NCBI RefSeq assembly: GCF_932294415.1
Contig: NC_065541.1
Location: 32,521,790-32,585,789 of the forward strand
Reading direction: 5' to 3'
Source: Quercus robur
Taxonomy: Eukaryota; Streptophyta; Magnoliopsida; Fagales; Fagaceae
DNA length: 64,000 nt
Shown here: in pieces, positions 57,641 through 64,000 of the stretch
How the letters are laid out: every line of letters starts with the position of its first letter
Numbering within the stretch: the first letter of the stretch is position 1
The notes under the pieces: generated by a model
Told to the model about the DNA's origin: nothing
Seen by the model: only the letters and a program-made list of their open reading frames with translations
Database searches by the model: none
Program-made: the position numbers and the translations under genes

Positions 57641-57830
57641 AAATACAAATCCTCTGTATCACTTTTTGTGTATCACTCTATGTTCCACCAATCACTACTT
57701 ACCATGTGTATGATTGTTTTCCATTTTAAACTTTAGTTATTTTAGAAGGAAAGTAAAATCAAAACATGGCAAGCAGTGATTAGTGGAACATAGAGTGGTA
57801 CACAAAAATGGGTACAAAAGATTTGTATTT
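57641..57830. mobile_element. Foldback MITE with 67-bp inverted arms
   Basis: The left arm 57641-57707 starts AAATACAAATCC and ends ACCATGT. The right arm 57764-57830 is its reverse complement with a handful of mismatches. The 56-bp loop is AT-rich. The shared core CACTCTATGTTCCAC is perfectly conserved. Such structure could give a stem-loop transcript. Confidence 0.8.
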
Positions 57831-58549
57831 CCCATAGGCAATATGTGTCTGGGATACAAAAATTCAACATTTTTCCTAATTTTTCTGATATGCACGCTTA
57901 TCCAATCAATGAGAGATAATTACTAGTATGAGCTAAGATTAATATGGAAAGAAAGAGTTTGATTGAAACTATACTACCTTGAGCTCCCACCTCTATAAAT
58001 AGAAGGGGATTCCCAATATAAAAGGCATCATTAATTTCTTGTTAATGACATATTTGGAATGCTATATTATGCTTGTGTGTTTGCATGACATAAATCCATG
58101 GCCATTAATTCCTAGAAGACCTACTTTGGTCAGCAGCAGTAGATGCCTGATCCTATTACGGAAATGGTAAAGGTTTGGTGCATTGAAAAAAAAAAAAAAA
58201 CATCAAACTCATGTTCTCATTGATAAAAAACACAAGGGTTTGGTGCATACCTTTTGGTTTCACAATTAAACCCTAGAAGAACCTTGTACAGCAGAAATCA
58301 ATGAACAAAGTTGCTTTCCATGTCTTTAGGGCAAGAGAAAGCTTAAGGATGAGAGAGAAGATGATGGGTATCTTAGGAATACATGTGTGTGCCTCATTGT
58401 CGGATTGTTAATATCATAGTGTTTATCCAGGATATTACTTTTGAATAGGACATGTTGTAAAACCCTAAGGCTAGGATTTCTTTAGACTTCATGGGCTACC
58501 CAGATGGGTGCCAAGTTGGGTTTGTCCTTAGCCTAAATGCCAACATATT
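57831..58549. other. Intergenic DNA up to the LINE tail
   Basis: AT-rich; the phrase GGTTTGGTGCAT is repeated near 58172 and 58230 around an A run. No gene. Confidence 0.45.
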
Positions 58550-58589
58550 CCTTTTTTTTTTTTTTTTTGATGGGAAATACTCATACTTC

Positions 58590-59528
58590 TTAAACTAAAC
58601 GTTGAAATAAAGATACATCTTTTGCACATGCATGTGCCACTTGACTAGGACACTCCTCCAGCCAAACTACCAAGCTCTCAACCTTTTGAGCATGCTGAGC
58701 TAACAAATGGGCAGGGACATTTCCCTGCCTTTTAGTATGTAGAAAATCAAATGTCCTGAAGCACTGAGCTTTCTGCAGCACACCATGTATGATGTTCAGC
58801 ACTGACAACGCTGCCTCTCCAATGCCGTGAACAACGTTGATTATCAGCTGCGAGTCACCTTCAAACACCACATCCCTGAGTCCCACCTCCTCGGCAAATG
58901 TCATCCCAATCTCTAGGGCCTTCGCTTCCATCTCTAACACACCGAGAGGTAAGTCCAACTTCCTGCACATGGCTGCGACCATGTTACCATCCTCGTTATG
59001 CATGATCACACCCACACCGAATTGCTTAGATTTTGCGAATAACGCTCCATCTATATTGACTTTGAAGTAACCCGGTAGAGGAGGCTTCCAGATAGCTATG
59101 TTTTGGGTGTTCGAACTAGACTGGCTTGGCTTCACATTGGCAGAATGGTAATCCTCCAATAATCTCAGAGCATTTCTCACAATTACCAGCCGAACCTCGT
59201 TTCGACTTTTCCAAATGCCCCAATAAATCGAGACCCACCTCTCCAGCATCCCTTGCTGTGTTTCCCAACAAACCCGAAGTCTACTGAAGGTATCCAAGAA
59301 ACTCCATGACTCTTGAACATTGAAAGGCAGAGAAAGTTTGCAAGAACTCCATACCTCTATACTACGGTTACAAAAACAGAGCAAGTGCATGGTAGTTTCA
59401 ACATGCCTATCACAGTCTTTGCATATATTGTTGGCCGTGATCTTTCTTCGAAAGAGAGATTCTTTAGTGGCCAAGATACCTTTACAGGCCTTCCAAGCAA
59501 AATGCTTGATTTTGTTTGGCAAGTTCAT
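58590..59528 (-). pseudogene. LINE ORF2 C-terminal zinc-binding (zf-RVT) and RNase H domains
   Basis: The open stretch of 312 codons ends at the true ORF2 stop. Residues 1-60 form the zf-RVT domain (MNLPNKIKHFAWKACKGIL, CKDCDRHVETTMHLLCFC). Residues 145-290 form an RNase H fold with VNIDGALF, LEMEAKALEIGM and VFEGDSQLIINVV plus HTKRQGNVPAHLLAQHA. These help RNA handling during target-primed reverse transcription. The first Met is not a start: TAG at 59531-59529 replaces the Trp of WRMNLP, and the same frame continues upstream to the TRIM insertion. Confidence 0.8.
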
Positions 59529-59531
59529 CCT

Positions 59532-59868
59532 CTACACCCCTCTCCATACTCCGTGCAATTTTGCCAGGTTCAAGCAACTGGCGTTACCACCCTCTGCCTC
59601 AATTTCCCTAGCCAGCCTATAAGCACTCTTCACGGTAAATCTTCCTTTCTTATCTTCAGCCCAAACCATTCTGTCAATAGCAACCAAATCATTGATGGGA
59701 GTGCTTAGAATCGCCTCTACATCCTGGGGTAAGAAAAGCCTCCTAACTAGCTCTATGTCCCACTCCTTGCTCCCCTCTTTTAGTAATTCATAAACCATTT
59801 TAATTTGGTTCCCAGGCCGTTCAGGTGAGACCACCTTATAAGTGCTCCGAGTAGTGAGCCACTGGTCC
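59532..59868 (-). pseudogene. LINE ORF2 linker between polymerase and zf-RVT, right of the TRIM insertion
   Basis: QWLTTRSTYKVVSPERP, VRRLFLPQDVEAILSTPI and FTVKSAYRLAREIE are typical of plant L1 ORF2. The frame is interrupted at 59869 by the TRIM-like insertion; the preceding residues (GDGCRIRVWQD) are found on its other side near 60368-60400. Confidence 0.75.
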
Positions 59869-60367
59869 TGTAACGACCCCACCCCATCTGTGTAGATATT
59901 GTCCGCTTTGGGGTCTCATACCCCTCACGGTTTTGTTATCCTCCAAAGCACACAGCAGTGGGGGAAAAAGCCTTTACACATTGAAGGGAGGTCATTCCTT
60001 ATAAACACAATCTCATGTGCTTCCCTAGGCGATGTGGGATTCCATGGAAGAGGCCTCTACACATTGAAGAGGCCTTTTCCCCTACTGTTGTGTGCTTTGA
60101 GGGAAAACAAAACCGTGAGGGGTATGAGGCCCCAAAGCGGACAATATTTACACAGTTGAGGCGAGGTCGTTAGGTCTTGCATTCCAAGGAATCCCACATC
60201 ACCTAGGAAAGCACATGAGAATGTGTTTATAAGGAATGACCTTCCTTCAATGTGTAGAAGCCTTTTCCCCCACTGCTGTGTGCTTTAAGGGAGAACAAAA
60301 CCGTGAGGGGTATGAGGCCCCAAAGCAGACAATATTTATACAGTTGGGGTAGGGTCGTTATAGGTCT
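59864..60367. mobile_element. TRIM-like short LTR element inserted in the LINE, internally inverted
   Basis: The body 59869-60362 begins TGTAACGACCCCACCCC and ends with its near reverse complement (GGGGTAGGGTCGTTATA), flanked by GGTCC and GGTCT, which is one 5-bp target with a change. Inside are three related blocks sharing ACAATATTTACACAG, CTCATACCCCTCACGG, TTTGTTYTCC..AAAGCACACA and TTCCTTATAAACACA. The first runs left to right; the second and third are inverted. The GATGTGGGATTCC wording is that of widespread short plant LTR elements. No coding capacity. Confidence 0.7.
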
Positions 60368-61071
60368 TGCCAAACACGTATGCGACAACCATCGCCAACC
60401 TGCCATCTTAAACCACGTTTTACCAGATGTTAGGCTACCATGATGCTCCTCCAAGCAAAGGAAGCATTCTTACTTACCTTAGCCTCCACAAAGTCCCCAT
60501 TAGGGAAATATTTAGCCTTGTAGACCCGAGAAAAAAGGGACGATGAATTCGTTTGAAGTCTCCAGCCCTGTTTAGCTAAAAGTGCCAGGTTGAAGGATTT
60601 CAGGTCTCTAAAGCCCAGCCCCCCTTCTTCCTTCGAGTGGCACATTCTATCCCAGCTCATCCAAGCCACCTTCTTTTCATTCTTCACTTGTCCCCACCAA
60701 AATTGTCTTACCATTCTAGTCATCTCCTCACAAAGCCCGTTGGGGAGCTTGAAACAGCTTATAGTATAAGAAGGAACTGCCTGTGCGACTACCTTGATCA
60801 ATACCTCTTTCCCTGCATTGGACAGAAGCTTTTCCTTCTAACCCGCTAGCTTGGAAGCCAGTTTTTGTTTCAGCTGTGCAAATGTGTTCTTAGACTTGCC
60901 AATCAACGACGAAAGGCCCAGATAGGATTCATGAGGTTTGATAACCTGGGCACCAAACATGGTCTTGATGAATTCCTGTGTGCGTGTAGGTGTATTGCGA
61001 TTAAAGAAGAGGGCCGACTTGTTCCTACTTAATTGTTGACCCGAGGAAGACTCATAGACTTGCAGAATTCT
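60368..61071 (-). pseudogene. LINE ORF2 region after the polymerase, left of the TRIM insertion
   Basis: The open part 60801-60430 shows VAQAVPSYTISCFKLP, MVRQFWWGQ, KVAWMSWDRMCHSKEEGGLGFRDL and FNLALLAKQGWRL, the conserved plant L1 segment after the polymerase. Stops: TAG 60840-60838 (Trp site) and another at 60427-60429. The stretch 61071-60841 links it to the polymerase and contains ESYLGLSSLIG. Confidence 0.75.
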
Positions 61072-62448
61072 CTACACTTCAGCCCCTTCCTTCTCTGTTG
61101 CTTTGTAAAACATCAAACTATCATCCGCAAAGAATAAGTGTGAAATTCTTGGCCCCCTAGCCGAGGCAGCCACACCATTCAATTCCTTCCTGATCGACGC
61201 CTTATGCAATAGAGCCGACAAACGTTCAACACACAGAAGGAAGAGAAAAGGGGAGAAAGTATCCCCTTGTCTAAGGCCTCGGGTAGGAGTGATTAATCCG
61301 CAAGGTTGGCCATTAAGTCTAATAGCATATGTAACAGAGGACACACATGCCATTACAATACGAATCCACAGCTCATGAAACCCTAGCTTTTCCATTATTT
61401 TTTGTAAACATCCCCACTCCACCCGGTCATAGGCTTTACTCATATCCAGCTTCAAAGCCATTTCACTAACCCTGCCTTTCCTCTTCCTGTGAATATGATT
61501 CATTAATTCATGGGCCACAAGGATATTATCAATGATGAGCCAATCCGCTACAAAGGCACTTTGGTTTTCACAAACTATATCCTTCAACACAACCCTCATT
61601 CGGTTAGCTACTACCTTGGAGGCAAGCTTATATGCCACATTACATAAACTTATAGGCCTGTAGTCAGTGACTCTAGAGGGGTTTTTTGTCTTAGGAATGA
61701 GCACAATGTGGGTTTCATGAAACTTAAGGGGAGCAACACCATGATTAAGAAATTCTAATACAGTTTGTATGACAACAGAATTTATAGTAGGCCAATAATG
61801 TTGAAAAAACAATGGAGGCATATCATCAGGACCTGGAGCCTTCAGCGGGTGCATCTGCTTAAGGGCTTTCTCAACCTCGGCAATCCTAAAATCCTGCAAT
61901 AAGACTTCATTCATTCTGTTATTAACTTTAGGGTGTACAGCATCTAACAATTCTTCACTAACTGTTGGGTTTGAAGAAGTGAAGAGCTCTTGGAAATATT
62001 CAACAAGAATATGACCCATGATATCTTCCTCATCTTGCCAGTTACCATTAGAGTCCAAAAGCCAAGTAATGGTGTTCCGTTGATGCCTTTTTGAGGCTTT
62101 CTCATGGAAGAATGACGTGTTACTATCTCCTGACTTAAGCCAACAATTCCTTAACCGCTGCTTCCACATCTCTTCCTCTGCGAAAAGCATCCTGTTAAGC
62201 TCCCCTTTTATGTCATGTATCTCTTCCATGTTTGCCTCACCCCCTGGTAAGCACTCCAACCATTGAAGCTTCTTAGAGAGTGAAGCTATTTTCCAACCTA
62301 CATGGCCAAAGTTTGTCCTGTTCCAGCATTGCAGAGAGGACCTACACTCATCCATGCACCGCCCAAATTGATTTTGGCCTCCAAGAATTCGGCCTTTCTC
62401 CCAAGCCTCCTTCACTACTCCCTCGCATTCTTCCTCCTTAATCCTCAA
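61072..62448 (-). pseudogene. LINE reverse transcriptase domain
   Basis: 459 open codons. RT motifs in order: LKAPGPDDMPPLFFQHYW, IVLIPKTKNPSRVTDYRPIS, NQSAFVADWLIIDNIL, LKLDMSKAYDRVEW (catalytic Asp), LRQGDTFSPFLFLLCVERL and the polymerase box FFADDSLMF (about 61131-61105). It copies LINE RNA into DNA at the nicked target. In-frame TAG stops bound it at 62449-62451 and 61069-61071, so the 1.4-kb open stretch is a remnant between two single-base changes. Confidence 0.85.
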
Positions 62449-62451
62449 AGC

Positions 62452-63066
62452 CTAGAACCTGAATAACCGTTGCCTTTTTTTGTTCCTACTTTTAGGTGGG
62501 AGGGCTTTAAGAATCAGCATGTTATGGTTTGAAGAGCAAGTGGCCACATTGTATAGTCTTACCACAAGAAAAAAAGAAGCCCAGTTTGTGGAGACCAAAG
62601 CCCAATCAAGTCTCTCCCGGACCCATCCACGTGCCCCTAACCACCTACTCCAAGTGAATTCTGGGCCTACGAAGCCCATGTCCCTAAGTTTGCTTTTGTT
62701 GATAGCTGATAAGAATGCTCTCATCTGCCATTCAGGTCTCTCACCCCCTCCTACCTTTTCTTCCCTATGACATATCTCGTTGAAATCTCCCATGCAAACC
62801 CAAGGAAGCTCACACCTAGTGCTCAAATTTACTAATAGCGACCAAGACTCCTCTCTTTTGTTAGTTTCAAGGTGGCCATAGAATCCGATAAAACGCCATT
62901 TCTTTTTCCCAGCATCCTTTGTGATAATCACATCTATGTGTCTTGGGGAAAAAGTTTACACCTCCACTAGCAACGACTCCTTCCATAACAGGGCCAAACC
63001 CCCACTCCAGTGAACACTAGGAACTATCATGCCTTGGCTTCTTTCCAATTTATGCTTAATCTCAAC
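62452..63066 (-). pseudogene. LINE apurinic-type endonuclease domain, N-terminal part missing
   Basis: From the LTR junction at 63066 the minus strand reads SVHWSGGLALLWKESLLVEV, a stop at 62957-62955, then WRFIGFYGHLETNKREESW, LPWVCMGDFNEI, MRAFLSAINKSKLRDMGF, GPEFTWSR and ERLDWALVSTNW. The catalytic G-D-F-N motif is present. The usual final Ser-Asp-His reads Ser-Asn-His, which would impair catalysis if not a lineage trait. The enzyme nicks target DNA. Confidence 0.8.
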
Positions 63067-64000
63067 TGAAAGTTCAATTAGTGTATAAAACACCTTGAAC
63101 GTTTAGACCCCCAATTTCCAAATTATCAATTCAAGCTTATTATCAAACAATTAATGTGCGGAATATGAACATAAGCATAATACAGAATTGATAAACAATC
63201 TAAACCAAATAAAATCACATTCATAGCAGAAATTAAATGACAAAGATTAAGGGAAGAGAGATGCAAACACAAGGACAACACACGATGTGTTATCGAAAAG
63301 GAAACCGAAGCCCTCGGTGTAGAAGCCCTCGGTGTAAAACCTCTCTGCGGCCCTCCAAGCGGTAAATAATCCACTAAAGAATGTAGTTGGGATACATGAA
63401 CAGCAGAAGACCCTCTAAGCCTAATCTACCCAGTGTACCTAAGCCCTCCAAGCTCCTACTCCAACGAGGTTATGCCAAACCTATTTCTTCTTTAGCTTAA
63501 CGGATTCCGCTATAAACCATAGCATCAACCAATATGAAATTGGTCCCTTCCTAATTGCTTCCCAAACACCAAATGGCCTTCTCACAAATGTGGGTATGGT
63601 GAGAAAAAGGTTTTGGTAATGAACCTCTCAAGGATGTAACAATGGAGAGAAAAAGAGTAAAGGAATTTGAAGAGTCTCTATGTGAAGATTGGAGATGAGT
63701 AAATCTTGTTTTTCTCTAGGGTTTCTCTCTCAAAATTCTCTTTGGAAGCTCTCTACATTTCGTGGGTATAAGGGTCTATATATAGTAGGGTGAGAAGGAA
63801 TGCGAAAAGTCAGTTTTTCCCGAACAGGGTGGTTTGGTGACTTGGCCTCGCGACTGGGCTGAGTCGCGAGTTCAAGCCGCGAGCTAATGGCCTGACCAGC
63901 CTGGGTCTTTTGTCCTGTAGTGCAACAGCTGGCATGACTCTTCGGCTCCCCTGTATGCTTCACACGTGTGCCATCTTTGGCGGCTTGCCAATCACGAGTC
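63067..64000 (-). mobile_element. LTR of a Transposase_32-type element inserted in the LINE, continues off the window
   Basis: On the minus strand the LTR ends ..GGGGGTCTAAACGTTCAAGG..TTGAACTTTCA at 63067. It contains TATATATAGACCC (about 63783-63773) as core promoter and tandem CTCGCGGC/GTCGCGAG words near 63840-63885, like the nested LTR at 50684-51749. Its start lies beyond 64000. It lies in the same orientation as the LINE it interrupts. Confidence 0.7.

Larger units (their letters stand above)
58550..63066 (-). mobile_element. L1-type LINE, minus strand, 5' part cut by an LTR element
   Basis: The minus strand carries endonuclease, reverse transcriptase, a zinc-finger/linker region and RNase H in order, then a poly(A) tail (T run at 58550-58568 on the plus strand). 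The 5' side is interrupted at 63067 by an LTR element; ORF1 and the true 5' end would be outside the window. A 494-bp TRIM-like element is inserted at 59869-60362. The RNase H domain after the zinc finger is typical of plant L1 lineages. Confidence 0.85.

Noticed and set aside
1-64000. CRISPR arrays, bacterial operons, rRNA or tRNA genes
   Set aside because: The sequence is plant nuclear DNA. The regular repeats are minisatellites or transposons, and no rRNA or canonical tRNA cloverleaf was recognised by eye.

Overview
The window is nuclear DNA of a flowering plant. It has spliced genes with GT-AG introns, telo-box motifs, plant-type LTR retrotransposons, L1-type LINEs, MITEs, a Helitron-like end and an endogenous plant pararetrovirus. 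The repeat families remind me of woody eudicots such as the oak/beech group; this is an impression from family resemblance, not a proof. Only three genes look intact. Almost everything else is transposon-derived, often nested and broken by stop codons.

Layout. 1-2525: 3' part of an LTR element carrying the putative plant transposon domain (Transposase_32 type), plus its LTR. 2526-2765: small Helitron-like insertion. 2930-9592: endogenous caulimovirid-like sequence arranged as a large inverted duplication with a tight palindromic centre. 9665-11887: F-box pseudogene split by a solo Copia LTR with a 5-bp target duplication. 12552-13661: intact F-box gene, paralogous to that pseudogene. 15249-15356: tRNA-type SINE. 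16255-18719 (minus): four-exon gene for a 169-residue conserved plant protein of unknown function. 22635-23946 (minus): two-exon gene for a Glu/Pro/Val-rich acidic protein. 24-40 kb: AT-rich intergenic DNA with TIR elements, including a 1.24-kb element with a perfect 8-bp target duplication at 32525-33766, and a Gypsy-type solo LTR with CCTAG target duplications at 34284-35003.

40527-54445: one Gypsy (Tat-like) element on the minus strand. It has paired 776/777-bp LTRs, gag, protease, RNase H and integrase. An antisense additional ORF with its own TATA box and introns lies on the plus strand, and a ~79-bp minisatellite lies between that ORF and the integrase. The reverse transcriptase region is missing and is replaced by a nested LTR-element fragment at 47805-51749. 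58550-63066: L1-type LINE on the minus strand, interrupted by a 494-bp TRIM-like insertion and cut at its 5' side by an LTR element that runs off the window. That LTR belongs to the same family as the one nested in the Gypsy element.

Across unrelated elements the in-frame stops fall mostly where related reading frames expect Gln (CAG/CAA), Trp (TGG) or Arg (CGA). This is the signature of C-to-T decay in long-methylated DNA. Functionally the three genes are separate: an SCF substrate adaptor, a possible papain-fold protein (inference), and a disordered acidic protein. The most unusual item is the viral inverted duplication, which would fold into long double-stranded RNA if transcribed. The antisense gene of the Gypsy element, with its own promoter and introns, is the second.
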